Made by a program: the position numbers and the translations under genes. A DNA stretch of 64,000 nucleotides, taken from positions 1 through 64,000 of the forward strand of contig CAJRBF020000010.1 in the NCBI GenBank assembly GCA_907165275.2, read 5' to 3'. Below, in pieces: positions 32,449 to 42,804 of this stretch. The notes under the pieces were generated by a model. The model saw only the letters and a program-made list of their open reading frames with translations, was not told the origin of the DNA and did no database searches. Source of the stretch: Zygaena filipendulae (Eukaryota > Arthropoda > Insecta > Lepidoptera > Zygaenidae). Within the stretch, counting starts at the first letter, position 1; each line of letters opens with the position of its first letter.

Positions 32449-33384
32449 TTACCTTACTACTGAGGATTTATCAATCCAGCTGTTTTCGTTGTAAGGTAAC
32501 CCTAACCATTTAACGAATAATTTGCTTCCTTTCTTTTTTGACACTTTTTCAATTAAATACACATCCGGATAATTGGTCTTCTGAAGTTCTTCTTCATAAA
32601 AAGTTCCGAAAATAGGCTGCTTACGCATATCTTCAAGATGGTATGTTTGGGGATTTGTATTATTTACTTTTTTAATAGTAAATAATTCTGTAGACCAGTT
32701 AGGAGTATATCCCTTTTCAAAACAAGTTTTGTATTTGCTGATACGAACACAATCTCCCAGTTTATATTTAGGTTTTTTCAGTATAGATGGAAGCGAGTGT
32801 GATTTAATAATATTTGCTTTTACATAAGGCTCCATGGATTTTTTTACTTCTACCGGCTTAAAACCAATAGTACGATGTTCTGTGTTGTTATAAGATTGCA
32901 TAACATTTTTCAAAGTATTATCAGACCATTTGTAATTCCCCTTCAAACTAAAACACTTAAAAAGTCTATGCTTTATAGTTCTAATAAGACGTTCAACAAT
33001 CGAAGCTTTTTTAATTGAGAACGTTGAATAGTGAGATATGTTATATCTCTTCATAAGCTTTGGAAACAAATTATTGTAGAACTCGGTTCCCATATCGGTT
33101 TGCAAATTGTGAGGGCTTCTTTTGCTCTTCAATAGTATGCGTTCAAAAGCTTGAGTCACATTAGTTTTTGTTTTAGATTTTAATGGTAGAGCCCAAGCAT
33201 ACTTTGAAAAGCAATCTATCACTATAAGAATATATTTTTGATCGTTGTTATATTTTCTGAGAGTTTGCACATCTATAAGATCAGCTTGCCATAAATCATC
33301 GATACCTTTCAGAACAACAGAACGCCTCACAAAGTTTTTTCGAGCAGCTTTATGGATTTCATTAACTACTTGCTGTTTTGACAT
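32449..33384 (-). CDS. Maverick retroviral-type integrase with C-terminal chromodomain (311 aa)
   Basis: Integrases of this type insert the element's DNA into the host genome. The DDE core is complete: Asp in LIVIDCFSKYAWA (about residue 57), Asp in QTDMGTEFYN (about 97) and Glu in ASIVERLIRTIK (about 132). A basic, SH3-like region follows (YKLGDCVRISKYK). The last 50 residues are a chromodomain (VYLIEKVSKKKG..FVKWLGLPYNENSWI), which may direct insertion to methylated histones. The frame is complete from ATG 33384 to the stop, the best preserved gene of the block. It overlaps the end of the fibre-like gene by 23 bp in another frame. An N-terminal zinc domain seen in many integrases is not obvious. 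Confidence 0.9.
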   Translation of the reverse strand: MSKQQVVNEIHKAARKNFVRRSVVLKGIDDLWQADLIDVQTLRKYNNDQKYILIVIDCFSKYAWALPLKSKTKTNVTQAFERILLKSKRSPHNLQTDMGTEFYNNLFPKLMKRYNISHYSTFSIKKASIVERLIRTIKHRLFKCFSLKGNYKWSDNTLKNVMQSYNNTEHRTIGFKPVEVKKSMEPYVKANIIKSHSLPSILKKPKYKLGDCVRISKYKTCFEKGYTPNWSTELFTIKKVNNTNPQTYHLEDMRKQPIFGTFYEEELQKTNYPDVYLIEKVSKKKGSKLFVKWLGLPYNENSWIDKSSVVR

Positions 33385-33955
33385 TTTCCGTGGCAGTTTT
33401 AGTATTGTTATTAACCACTTTTCTATTAGGTTTTTCTTGTAACTGATTCACTGGACCTGGAGTAATGGCTTTTAAAGTAGATGAATTGCTGTCAATTTGA
33501 GAACCCAATCTACCAATAAGCTTATTGAATTCTGTCAACGTCATGATGTTTAATTGGTCAACATATTCCTTGTTAACGGCATCGTGTGCTTCAACTGGTG
33601 ATTTGATGTCTTTAAGTCTTGCTGTTTGAAGATCATAATCACCAGTATCTGATCTTAATAATGCATTGTGCGTTTTCAAAATAGATGCAATAGTATTTGT
33701 AATATCAACTATAATTTGAGAACGCATATTTTCAACAAGGTTATTAAATTCTTTTATAGTCCTGACCTGCAGTTGATCTACATATTCCTTGTTAACAGCA
33801 TCGTGGGCATCAACTGGAGGTTTAATCCCTTTTAGTCTAGCCGCTTTTAAATCATAATCACCGGTTTCCGATCTTAATAAAGCATTGTCGTTAAATATCG
33901 GCTCTGAAAAACGCATTCTTTTATGAATATGGTGACCAAACTTATCTATACTCAT
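33362..33955 (-). CDS. Fibre-like protein with two DAVNKEYVDQL repeats
   Basis: Start chosen at 33955 (MSIDKFGHH); an upstream ATG at 33988 is possible. Two ~40-residue repeats, each NALLRS(E/D)TGDYDL..ARLK.IK.PV(D/E)AHDAVNKEYVDQL, are separated by a helical segment (EFNNLVENMRSQ). The DAVNKEYVD pattern is the same as in phage tail-fibre and adenovirus-like trimeric fibre shafts/foldons (LADPxxxxDAxxKxYVD). The product could be a trimeric surface fibre or spike of the virus-like particle. The C-terminus is Asn/Thr/Lys-rich and overlaps the integrase start. The fibre role is inference; the repeats are seen. Confidence 0.65.
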   Translation of the reverse strand: MSIDKFGHHIHKRMRFSEPIFNDNALLRSETGDYDLKAARLKGIKPPVDAHDAVNKEYVDQLQVRTIKEFNNLVENMRSQIIVDITNTIASILKTHNALLRSDTGDYDLQTARLKDIKSPVEAHDAVNKEYVDQLNIMTLTEFNKLIGRLGSQIDSNSSTLKAITPGPVNQLQEKPNRKVVNNNTKTATENVKTASS

Positions 33956-34029
33956 TATAATAGTTGTAATTCTTAGGAGTCTGCACATAAAATGAAATAA
34001 ATCGACAGTTGTGCTCGTATTTATTTTAT

Positions 34030-34260
34030 TTATGTATCTATAAGTTCACTTTCACGCAATTCTTCTATGATAGATATGATTTCGTTGTCCAATCCGGTGT
34101 TCCCAGCTTCTCGAGATGCAATTAACAATTTCAATCGTTCCACTAATTCATTTGGATCATCCCAGTACACTAAATCGACATCTTTTCGAGCTATTTTCAT
34201 TGATGGCATACCTTCTCCTTTTGTTTGTCTTATGTTAAATAGAGGTCTAATGATTTGCAA
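34030..34260 (-). CDS. Maverick-associated small acidic protein (76 aa)
   Basis: Unknown function. The core WDDPNELVERLKLLIASREAGNTGLDNEIISIIEELRE is a pattern I have seen in Maverick-type clusters of invertebrates. It looks all-helical. The internal Met at residue 18 or 21 may be the true start. It lies between the fibre-like gene and the acidic 173-residue gene on the same strand. Confidence 0.55.
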   Translation of the reverse strand: MQIIRPLFNIRQTKGEGMPSMKIARKDVDLVYWDDPNELVERLKLLIASREAGNTGLDNEIISIIEELRESELIDT

Positions 34261-34344
34261 CTATTTTTGTCCTTTGTTACTTTTGATGGGTTTTTTTGCA
34301 TCGTAATCACGACGGTGGGCGTTTGTATCTACCAGCATAGTTTT

Positions 34345-34866
34345 TTAATTTTTCATATCGTTGTCAGTAATTAATTTAAAATCAATATCTTTTTTAAGTA
34401 ACAATTGTTTTAAGCCAGGGGTGCTATCGTACTTACGTCCGGCCACAGAGATAAATCGATCCCCAATCGTTATAGGAGATGAACCTAGCATGAGTTTTCG
34501 TCTTTCAGCTCTCACACCAAATGCAACACCGTCTAACGCCTCTGGAGATACAGACCATGACGAGGTATTTTTATCATCTAAAGTTGCATCAACGGATGAA
34601 ACTGACTTATCAGTTTCTGAATCAGAATCAGTATAATAGACCTCACTGTTCTCGCTGTCGTTGTTTTTGATGGTTTTATTATCACGGTCAGTATTATCCT
34701 TAGATTTCACATTGGCTTTTGTAAGCTGAGCAAGAGGATCTGTAACAGGCTTAAACACAGTCTCCAGTGCTCGTTTACTTTCAATTTCAACATTTTTCAT
34801 TTTTCGTACCTTTTTCTTTACTGCTTCCGCTGCGTCGACAATTTGTTTTTTTAATGATTTTTCCAT
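34345..34866 (-). CDS. Maverick-associated protein of unknown function (173 aa, DUF8207-like)
   Basis: Complete ORF from ATG 34866. A basic helical N-terminus (MEKSLKKQIVDAAEAVKKKV) is followed by a long Ser/Asp/Glu-rich low-complexity stretch (about residues 55-105) and a compact C-terminal domain with FGVRAERRKLMLGSSPITIG and GRKYDSTPGLKQLLLKK. I remember this C-terminal pattern (GxxYxGTPGLxxLL) from a domain of unknown function in arthropod Maverick-like proteins, probably the family called DUF8207. It is the first gene after the ATPase. Role unknown; scaffold or DNA-binding are guesses. Confidence 0.6.
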   Translation of the reverse strand: MEKSLKKQIVDAAEAVKKKVRKMKNVEIESKRALETVFKPVTDPLAQLTKANVKSKDNTDRDNKTIKNNDSENSEVYYTDSDSETDKSVSSVDATLDDKNTSSWSVSPEALDGVAFGVRAERRKLMLGSSPITIGDRFISVAGRKYDSTPGLKQLLLKKDIDFKLITDNDMKN

Positions 34867-35031
34867 TATGATGAGATGGGTCGTTGTTAACTTAGCATCT
34901 AATAATATTAAGTGATGCTTAGAACATGCTACGCTCCTTATATAGGAACTGTGTGAGCTCTTTGCTAGTCAAACACTACAAAAGTGTCTAGTTTATTTCT
35001 ATAGCATCCATTATTTTTGGTACAATCCTTG

Positions 35032-35160
35032 TTAATTACCAAATAATTGTAAGGTCCATATTTTTGAACACATCTCTCGAAATTGAGCCCATGTCATGTC
35101 AGTATTAACATGCTCATCATACACATGTTTCATATTAATTTCATCTTGTTTGAATAGTAT
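35032..35160 (-). pseudogene. C-terminal part of the Maverick packaging ATPase
   Basis: The ATPase gene begins at 56043 and is cut by 20.4 kb of insertions. This piece gives its last codons, with EINMKHVYDEHVNTDMTW and a stop at 35034-35032. Ignoring the RTE (duplication TGATAAAAT) and the gypsy structure (duplication GTAT), the gene is 205 codons including the stop with no shift. Confidence 0.85.
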
Positions 35161-35425
35161 TGTAGCGACCCATTTAAATAGGTCTTACACACGCCGCTCT
35201 AGCTAGTCGACCAACGGCAGGCACTGGGGACGAGCGCACTAACTGCGCATAGGCAGCATATATGCCGCGTACAACTAAGTGAATGTATTAGTATACTAAA
35301 GTAATTTAACTGTGAACAATTTAATTAAAAGAACAATTTCTTTATACAAGTGCATTTTATTGGTGTTAGAACTTTATTACCGTTCACCTATAGTAAACTG
35401 ATCAATAAATAGGTAAAATGGTAAA
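35161..35425 (+). repeat. 5' LTR of the gypsy structure
   Basis: 265 bp; matches 51860-52124 with very few differences (for example ATATATGCC for ATATAGGCC near 35260). Followed by TTAGTGACCTCCGAC, the primer-binding site with a G to A change compared with copy 2. Confidence 0.9.
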
Positions 35426-35553
35426 TTAGTGACCTCCGACTTTGGACATTATTTTATTTTATTTTATTTTTTTTTTCTTTCTACGGGTCGACTCCCCGTG
35501 ACCGCCGCTACACGGGTACCCCAGTGCCGACAAAATTTAAAGTGTAGTTAATC

Positions 35554-36357
35554 ATGTCACGCGCGCCAGAAGTACCAGTTAAAGTGGAGGACACAGGCCT
35601 AGCGGCAATCTCTCTGTCCTCACGCATCGCTGATTTTTGGACTGATCAACCGAAGGCCTGGTTCATCAGGTTTGAAGCGACAGTTAACCCACTGAAATTG
35701 GGGGACCTGGCGAAGTTCGACCTCGTCGTATCCAAACTAGACAAGAAAGTAATATTGCAGATATTAGACTTATTACTAGCGCCTCCCGAAGAGAACAAAT
35801 ACGCAGCAATTAAATCGAAACTTTCGGAAATTTACGAGGAAACCGAAGAGAGACAAGTGCAAAAACTCATAGGCGAAATGGAGCTAGGTGATCAGCGTCC
35901 ATCACAGCTACTTCGACGAATGCAGGATCTAGCAAGAAACAGAATAAACGACGAGACACTACGAATAATGTGGCAGAACTTATTGCCAGCTTCAGCTAGA
36001 GGCATCCTAGTGGCAACGGAAACAAAGGACTTATCAAAGTTAGCCAACATAGCAGATCAAGTCGTCGAGAGCACAAAAGCTACTGGTGTGTCAGCATTAA
36101 CACACACAGAAACAAACACAGCGAACTCATTAGTAGCAGAAATAGCGAAACTAACCGACAGATTATCTCGCATAGAGAGCCCGCGAGGCTCTAGACCAAA
36201 TCACCGAAGATTTACGCCGTCAAGATCGTCATCAAGAGACGGCAGGCCGAAACGTACACCGAACTCGCCCAACTGGTTGTGCTATTATCATCACAAGTTC
36301 AAGCAACAAGCGAAAAAGTGCGTACAACCATGCAGCTGGAAGCAGCCGGAAAACTAG
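35554..36357 (+). CDS. Gypsy Gag, copy 1 (267 aa), Arc-like lineage
   Basis: Forms the particle shell. The pattern PKAWFIRFEATV, LPPE(E)NKYAAIKSKL, LIGEMELGDQRPSQLLRRM and MWQNLLPASARGIL is that of the Ty3/gypsy Gag lineage from which insect Arc genes arose. A Cys-His motif closes the protein (CYYHHKFKQQAKKCVQPC). The start ATCATGTC follows a short leader containing a T-rich run. The pol frame overlaps the last 79 bp at -1, with an A-rich GCGAAAAAG stretch at 36310-36318 that could be a slip site. The copy at 47674 differs at only a few residues. Confidence 0.9.
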   Translation: MSRAPEVPVKVEDTGLAAISLSSRIADFWTDQPKAWFIRFEATVNPLKLGDLAKFDLVVSKLDKKVILQILDLLLAPPEENKYAAIKSKLSEIYEETEERQVQKLIGEMELGDQRPSQLLRRMQDLARNRINDETLRIMWQNLLPASARGILVATETKDLSKLANIADQVVESTKATGVSALTHTETNTANSLVAEIAKLTDRLSRIESPRGSRPNHRRFTPSRSSSRDGRPKRTPNSPNWLCYYHHKFKQQAKKCVQPCSWKQPEN

Positions 36358-37272
36358 CGGCCCTGCAGCGAAATCCGGCGGACAGCTGCAGTGGGATGAT
36401 AAACAACCGCCTCTGTGTCTGGGACAGCAACACGAGACTACGTTTCCTAGTGGATACAGGTGCCAATGTGTCAGTGCTACCCTGTAAGTGTATCAAGTTA
36501 GGTTTAGACAGTAAGATGCCGAATTATCAGTTATTCGCAGCGAACGGCACGATAATTAAAACTTTTGGTGTAAAGACTTTAAAGTTAAATGTAAATTTAC
36601 GTAGAAATTTTAGATGGCAGTTTATAGTAGCCGATGTGACACAGCCAATTCTAGGAGCTGATTTTTTATCTTACTATAGATTAATAGTCGATATAAGTAA
36701 TAAGAAACTAATTGATCAAACTACGAATTTAAAAACATGTATGTCAATTATAAACAGCGATCAATTAAGTATTAGAACAGTAAGTGATTCGCACCCGTAC
36801 TACGATTTATTGTGTAAATACCCCGACTTAACTAAACCTGTGTGTTTTAAGGAAACGCCGAGACATAATATTGTACATTACATAGAAACCACGGGTCCAC
36901 CTGTACACGCCAAGGCGAGACCGCTACCGCCGGACCGCTACATCAAGGTACGTAACGAATTTAAATTAATGCAGGATTGGCTAATATTAGGCTATATGTA
37001 CCAATTAACTATATGCGGACAGGTAGGCGGTGGCATCAGTTGTTCTCTGTCGAAGTGACTGGAACTCTCCGTCGGCGTAATGCACCAACACTGAGAGCGT
37101 TAACACTGCTCAACCGAGTCGCGGGAGAGATCCCGCAAGTCGACATATTTGTAGACAATATTAGTAAATTAATATTAACATTAAGATTGTATATGCCATA
37201 GTGTAGATGTTTGTTCTCAACAACAATGTAACAAGAGAGGCGATTTGGCGAACACTGTAAGCCTTTCTTGTT

Positions 37273-37309
<37 letters not shown>

Positions 37310-37911
37310 AGGAGTGGAATAGGTATTTGTAGGCCATCGAAGAGTGCTTGGTCTAGCCCGTTACACGTAGTTCCTAAGAAAGATGGCAACCTGAGACCGT
37401 GCGGCGATTATAGGGCACTAAATGCGATAACAAAGCCAGATCGCTACCCTATACCACATTTACGAGATTTCACATACTGCTTAACGGATAAAACTGTACT
37501 TTCTAAAATAGATATAAATAGAGCTTATCATTATATTAAAATCCACCGGAAGACGTAGAAAAAACTGCTATTATTACTCCGTTCGGATTGTACGAGTTCC
37601 CATGCATGAGTTTTGGCTTGAGAAACGCAGCGCAAAGTTTTCAAAGATTCATGAATAATACTGTTATACAGGACGTCTCTTCACAACTAGAACAATTAGG
37701 CGTACATGATAAGAACTCAATGTTTATTTTTTCGTATTTAGACGACGTACTTATAGCTAGCTCATCAGATTCACTACATAGAACTCACTTAGAGGCATTA
37801 TTTAAAAGTCTAGATAAATACTGCATTACAATCAACTTAGCCAAATCTAACTTCGGTAAAAGTAATTTAGAGTTCCTAGGCTATGAGGTTTCGCAAGATG
37901 GATTGAAACCT
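36279..37911 (+). pseudogene. Gypsy Pol, copy 1: protease and reverse transcriptase, interrupted and truncated
   Basis: Protease carries LVDTGANVSVLP and LGADFL. RT starts with HYIETTGPPVHAKARPL but after LMQDW (about 37000) is interrupted by a ~320-bp LINE 3' end. It resumes at about 37330 (RPSKSAWSSPLHVVPKKDG). A one-base shift near 37545 is followed by the frame of 37588-37968 with PFGLYEFPCMSFGLRNA and the intact YLDD box (SYLDDVLIA). The protein ends at GLKP (37911) where the Jockey-type LINE begins; RNase H and integrase of this copy are lost. The frame is -1 to gag, as usual for gypsy. Confidence 0.88.
37001..37318 (+). mobile_element. LINE 3' end inserted in gypsy RT
   Basis: A short fragment that encodes a LINE ORF2 C-terminus (RRNAPTLRALTLLNRVAGEI..DIFVDNISK) and ends in seven or more AAAT units (37276-37310). 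The flanking gypsy RT frame (MQDW / RPSKSAW) is split by it. Exact edges are uncertain by ~10 bp. Confidence 0.75.
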
Positions 37912-38050
37912 CAACCTCAGTCACGCGAGCGCATCTATCGTTGTCGCACGTATATTTTTTGTACTTAACTGCTCCCTACTACTTTTATTATTCGCATATT
38001 AGTGATGGGAAAGTTGTCATCTGTATCGATAGTATACTACTTAGATTACT

Positions 38051-39242
38051 ATGGAACGTTTTTTGGTAAGATCAAATTCCATCCCATCCTTGGGTGGTAA
38101 ACGTCCTAACGAGACTGAGCATATGGATGAAACCGAGTGGAGTCTGCCAAAACGAGCTGCACGTTCTTCTTCATCTAAAGGTTCGATAATCTCACCTCCA
38201 GTGCAAGTAACTAATCGATTTGGCAATCTTGCCACCGATCAGACCCATCAAGACTCGCCATCAGCTCGCTTATTCGAAGCATCTACACTCAAGAAAAAAA
38301 GTGGGCACATTCCACCAATCCTGGTTGAGATAAGACCCGAGTGGACCCATGAAGTTATTAAAACCCTTATACTAAAGTATACGAAAACATTTCATTTGCA
38401 ATACCGTAATAATAAGAAAATTGCAGTATGTGTTCACAACATCGAGGGACATCAAGCGCTGAAAGAAGGATTTCGTTCGGAAGGTATCGCTTTCCACACA
38501 TTCACTCGCAAAGATGGCTAAAGCTGTTATTTTTGGTCTGCCTACTTATGCTGAGGAGCATTTAAGGAATGAATTATCTATGTTGGGCTTTGAAGGAGTC
38601 TCAGTTAGGATCTTGAAGACTGCTGGTAACAACACTAACTCTTGCCCACCTTTTCTTGTTCAGTTTCCCATCGGTGCTGACATTAGGAAATTTAAACAGA
38701 TTAAGTACTTGAGTAACTGTGCAGTACAAATACGCAAATATAAATCTAATAACACTTATGGAACTCAATGCTACAGGTGTCAATCATTTGGCCATTCCTC
38801 TAGGAACTGCAACATGCCTCCGCGTTGCGTTAAATGCGCTGAACCACACTCTACTGCAGATTGTCCAAAGAAGGATCGTTCGGAGCCAGCGCAATGCTGT
38901 AACTGTAAAGAGCTACACCCAGCAAATTTCCGCCAATGTAAGGAAAGACTGAACTATTTACAGTTTAAGCGTACACGCATTCCTGAATCGAAGCCACGCT
39001 TGAACGACTTACCACCTAGTCGTGCTTCCATCAAGTCTTGGGCTGCTGTAGCCGCTCTTCCGAAAAATAAAGCCACCACCGCCTTTGAGTCAACCTTACC
39101 CAGTGGCCAACCTGATCAAACTACTGCTGACATGTTAGCGATTCTCAAAACTATCAAGTCATTAAAAGATCAATTTATTTCTTGCAACAATATGATGGAC
39201 AAAGTTATACTTATATTGACACACCTAGGTCAATATGTCTGA
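38051..39242 (+). pseudogene. Jockey-type LINE ORF1 (Gag-like, three zinc knuckles), frameshifted
   Basis: ORF1 packages the LINE RNA. The first part (38051-38521) is low complexity then a conserved IPPILVEIRPEWTHEV..LILKYTKTFHLQYRNNK region, an RNA-binding type domain. A one-base change near 38512 shifts to the frame of 38514-39242. This has AVIFGLPTYAEEHLRNEL and three knuckles: CYRCQSFGHSSRNC, CVKCAEPHSTADC and CCNCKELHPANFRQC. This domain order is typical of Jockey-group Gag proteins. It overlaps ORF2 by 8 bp (39235-39242), a typical arrangement. Confidence 0.88.
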
Positions 39243-41310
39243 CTCTAACCTACGTTTTCTTTACTGGAATGCAGACGGTATTCGTCCCAAATTGACTGAA
39301 CTCCTAAATTTTTTGCGTGATCTTTCTGTAGACATTATATCAGTGTGCGAGACTAGAATTAATAATAACTTTAAGCTAGATTGTCCTGGGTACGTTTGTT
39401 ATCGTCAGGACAAAAGGCCTGATGGCTCTGGACAGGGCGTCGCCCTGTTAATCAAATCCGACATCCCACATCTTCCAATAGTGTTACCTTCAACAACTCA
39501 CCTCGAATGTATTGGAATACAACTTATTATGTCGGGTATCAAGACGATTATTATTTCTGCCTATCAGTCTCCTAATCGTCCTCTTTTAACAAGTGACTTG
39601 GATGCTATTCTTGATATTTGTCCTAGGATTTTGATGATGGGCGATTTAAATTCTAAACACAGCTATTGGAACTGTATTTCTTCTAATTCCCACGGTTTTA
39701 AACTTTTTCATCATATGATTCATAATGATTACGTTATCCACGCGCCAACAACTCATACCTTGATTCATTATCACGGCTCATATGTACCATCCACACCAGA
39801 TCTGTTATTGTCTAAGGGCATTTATAATATTTCTGAGCTTCAAACTTTAGCTAGTCTATCTTCCAATCACTTACCGGTTCTTTTTTCGGTAAATGCTAAC
39901 TTCCAACGCGTTATAATTACTAGATATCACTATGCTGCCGCGGACTGGATTGGCTATAGAAATTTTCTTGATCAAAATGTCAATCTTACCTCTTCTGCAT
40001 TTAACACTAGAATTGATATAGATTCGGCCATTAGCAATCTTTCAAAAGTCTTATGTACTGCTCGAGACAAATACGTCCCTGTCATTAAGTCAACTGAAAA
40101 CCGCAGTTCCCTATCCAGGCGGACAAAATCCGATATAAAAATTAAAAACAAATTACGCAGGAAAGCTTGTAAAGAGCAAAACCTAGACCTGAGGAGAATA
40201 CTTTATCATAAAGTTAACCTTATGCAACGGGCAATTAAGCACAATATTAAACTTTACAACAAAAAAATATGGGATGCAAGACTTGCCAGGGTCGATAATC
40301 CATCCTCAGATTTATGGCGAGTGGTCAAATCTATCTCTAATGGAAACGCTACCTCTATACCATCTCTCAAGAGCTCAGACGGGACATTGGCCACATCTGT
40401 TCAAGAAAATTGCGAAATCCTTGCTAATTCCTTTTACAATAACATGATTCTGACGCGCCACTGGATAAGTGATATTGAGACAGAATCTTCAGTCAGTAAG
40501 TCTATCAGCAGCCTTAACTCATTTAGTGATTTGGTGTTAGAACATCCTGTGAGACCTGTAGTTATTGCGAAGCTCTTGTCCAAACTAAAAACACGTAAAG
40601 CTCCTGGTATAGATGGTTTGCATAACCAGTTGTTGAAGAACTTCTCACGAAAGACAATTGTGCTAGTGACTAAAATAATAAATGGTTGTTTCAAGATTGG
40701 CTATTTTCCCTCCCAATGGAAAGTTGCTAAAGTTATTGCTATTAAGAAACCGGGGAAGGACGCTATCATCCCTTCAAGTTATAGACCAATAAGCTTATTA
40801 CCATCCCTCAGTAAAATCTTTGAGAAAGTTATTGTTTACTATCTGAGAAGGTCGAGTGAGCATCTTTTGATCCCTGAGCAATTCGGTTTTCGAGGATCTC
40901 ACTCAACAACACAGCAGCTGACTAGAGTAGCTGAACAGGTTTCCCACAATCTCAATCTGGGTAAGTCTACTGGAATGTTTCTATTGGATATCGAGAAGGC
41001 ATTCGACACCGTGTGGCATGACGGCTTATTGCACAAACTACTATCCTATAAAATCCCTTCTAGTCTTTGTAAAACTTCTCCAGTCATATCTACACGATCG
41101 CTCTTTCTCAGTTAATGTCGGTACAAATTCCTCAACCCTTCGTTCTATTCCCTCGGGAGTCCCACAGGGCTCAATTTTAGGGCCCTATCTTTTTCTCCTA
41201 TACATAAATGATATACCTAAACAACCTCATACACAACTTGCAGGTTTCGCAGACGACACAGCTTCGTTCTCATCATCTAAAGATATCGAGCTTATTGTCC
41301 AACGATTTTT
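39235..41310 (+). pseudogene. Jockey-type LINE ORF2, endonuclease and RT (first part)
   Basis: Endonuclease motifs: FLYWNADGIRPK, VCETRI, SAYQSPN, MMGDLNSKHSYWN, and SSNHLPVLF in place of the usual SDH. RT: RKAPGIDGLHNQLLK, SYRPISLLPSLSKIFEK, EQFGFRGSHSTTQQL, FLLDIEKAFDTVW. A +1 shift near 41065 moves to the frame of 41018-41329, which has GVPQGSILGP and FADD intact (GFADDTASFS). After KDIELIVQR the inner LINE begins. The C-terminal part is at 46246-46892. At least one shift makes it inactive. Confidence 0.88.
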
Positions 41311-41447
41311 ATTTTTATTTTTGTTCTGAGTCATCGATTGCCACCAGTAAAGGTTGATCTGTTATAGTATCCTACGCATGATTGTTTCGACTTCTGATCG
41401 CCTGGTACTACAAGACTACGGTAAAAGATTTGCTAACCATCCTTATC

Positions 41448-42362
41448 ATGCCACCTATCCGCACTCCACCCCGTCCCGCGAGCGTACACGCAGAGAGCCA
41501 AGAATTGCCCCAATTGCAACATTGCTTATCGGATCCGGGTATGGATTTCTCAGCTGAGACTACTGAGAGTACAAAAACTACTCGCAATAAGCGCAAGCGG
41601 GCGGACAGCAAAGATAGGTCGTTGCAATCTTTTATGACTGAAATGCGAGAGTTGTTAACAACTTTTAAGGAGCAACAGGATAAAAAGATTGAAAAAATCT
41701 TTGAGGCCGTGGAGGAAATAAAGGTTCAAAATATTGAATTACGCTCTTCTATAGAATTTTTATCACAAAATTATGAAGCTCTTAAAGCGAAAAATGAAAA
41801 TTTAGAGAAGAAGCAATCGAGTAACTTTTTGTATGTGCAGTCACTGGAGACAAGATTAGATAATTTCGAACGTCAATCAAGATCTACTCGTTTGGAGGTG
41901 CGAAATATCCCACAGGATAGGCTCGAGTCTAAAGATGACCTCTTACATATTATTGGAAGACTGGGTGAAAAAATAAACATGCCAATACAGAATTCAATGA
42001 TTAAGGATATCTTCCGTATTCCAAGTAAAACTTCAGATAAAACTATTATTGTTGACTTTACGAGTGTCCTTACAAAAGAGAAAATTATAAGAATGTTTAA
42101 AAAGTATAATAAGGACTACGGCCACAAGCTAACAACAGAATTGCTATACATTAAGGGTACTCCAAAACCAGTTTTTATTTCTGAAAACCTAACGACAAAA
42201 ATGAAGAGATTATTCTTTCTCGCTAGAGACTTAGCCAAGGTTGAGAATTACAATTATTGCTGGGTGACAAACGGAAAAATATACCTACGTAAAACTGAAG
42301 GATCTCCTCATATTCAAGTAAAAACTGAGGCTGATTTGGACAAGCTCAAAAATAAGAAATGA
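41448..42362 (+). CDS. LINE ORF1 with coiled coil and FP-like RNA-binding domain (about 304 aa)
   Basis: The frame is open from 41382; I prefer the ATG at 41448 (MPPIRTPPRP). A basic low-complexity segment (KRKRADSKDRS) is followed by a long coiled coil (about FMTEMRELLTTFKEQ to YVQSLETRLDNFERQS). The C-terminal half matches the pattern of the baculovirus FP/LINE ORF1 domain: RLEVRNIPQ, DLLHIIGRLGEKI, IIVDFTSVLTKEKIIRMFKK, FISENLTTKMKRLFFLARDLA, CWVTNGKIYLRK. ORF1 proteins of this kind form trimers or multimers on the LINE RNA and may act as chaperones. No stop or frameshift is seen. Confidence 0.85.
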   Translation: MPPIRTPPRPASVHAESQELPQLQHCLSDPGMDFSAETTESTKTTRNKRKRADSKDRSLQSFMTEMRELLTTFKEQQDKKIEKIFEAVEEIKVQNIELRSSIEFLSQNYEALKAKNENLEKKQSSNFLYVQSLETRLDNFERQSRSTRLEVRNIPQDRLESKDDLLHIIGRLGEKINMPIQNSMIKDIFRIPSKTSDKTIIVDFTSVLTKEKIIRMFKKYNKDYGHKLTTELLYIKGTPKPVFISENLTTKMKRLFFLARDLAKVENYNYCWVTNGKIYLRKTEGSPHIQVKTEADLDKLKNKK

Positions 42363-42804
42363 CTGTCCTTACCAACGATTTTTTTGTTTTCATTATTCTT
42401 ATATTTTTACATGCGTTTTATCGTTAGTTTGTTTACTACTAATCTTTTTGGTTTTGTTTGGTTTTTTACAATAACGATCTTTATCAATGGCTCTTCAAAT
42501 AACACACACACACACATTTACATACATATACTTTTTTACTATAAATTTTTATACACATTTTATGTCTTTTACTCATACTTCTTTGCCAAATTCATGGACT
42601 TTTTAGCACTCCACTCAAACATTTTAGTCAAACTACTATATCGAAATTTGCTCATTTTAACAGCACTTATTGTACCCACAACCCTTGCCAGGCTGCTTTT
42701 ATATTTTTATCCAAGGGATCTTCAGTTATTATTTATAAAATTTAAAGTTTCATACAAATCCTGTTCGTTGTCTTCGAGCAATTTTTTCCTTAAGTTACCT
42801 TTTT

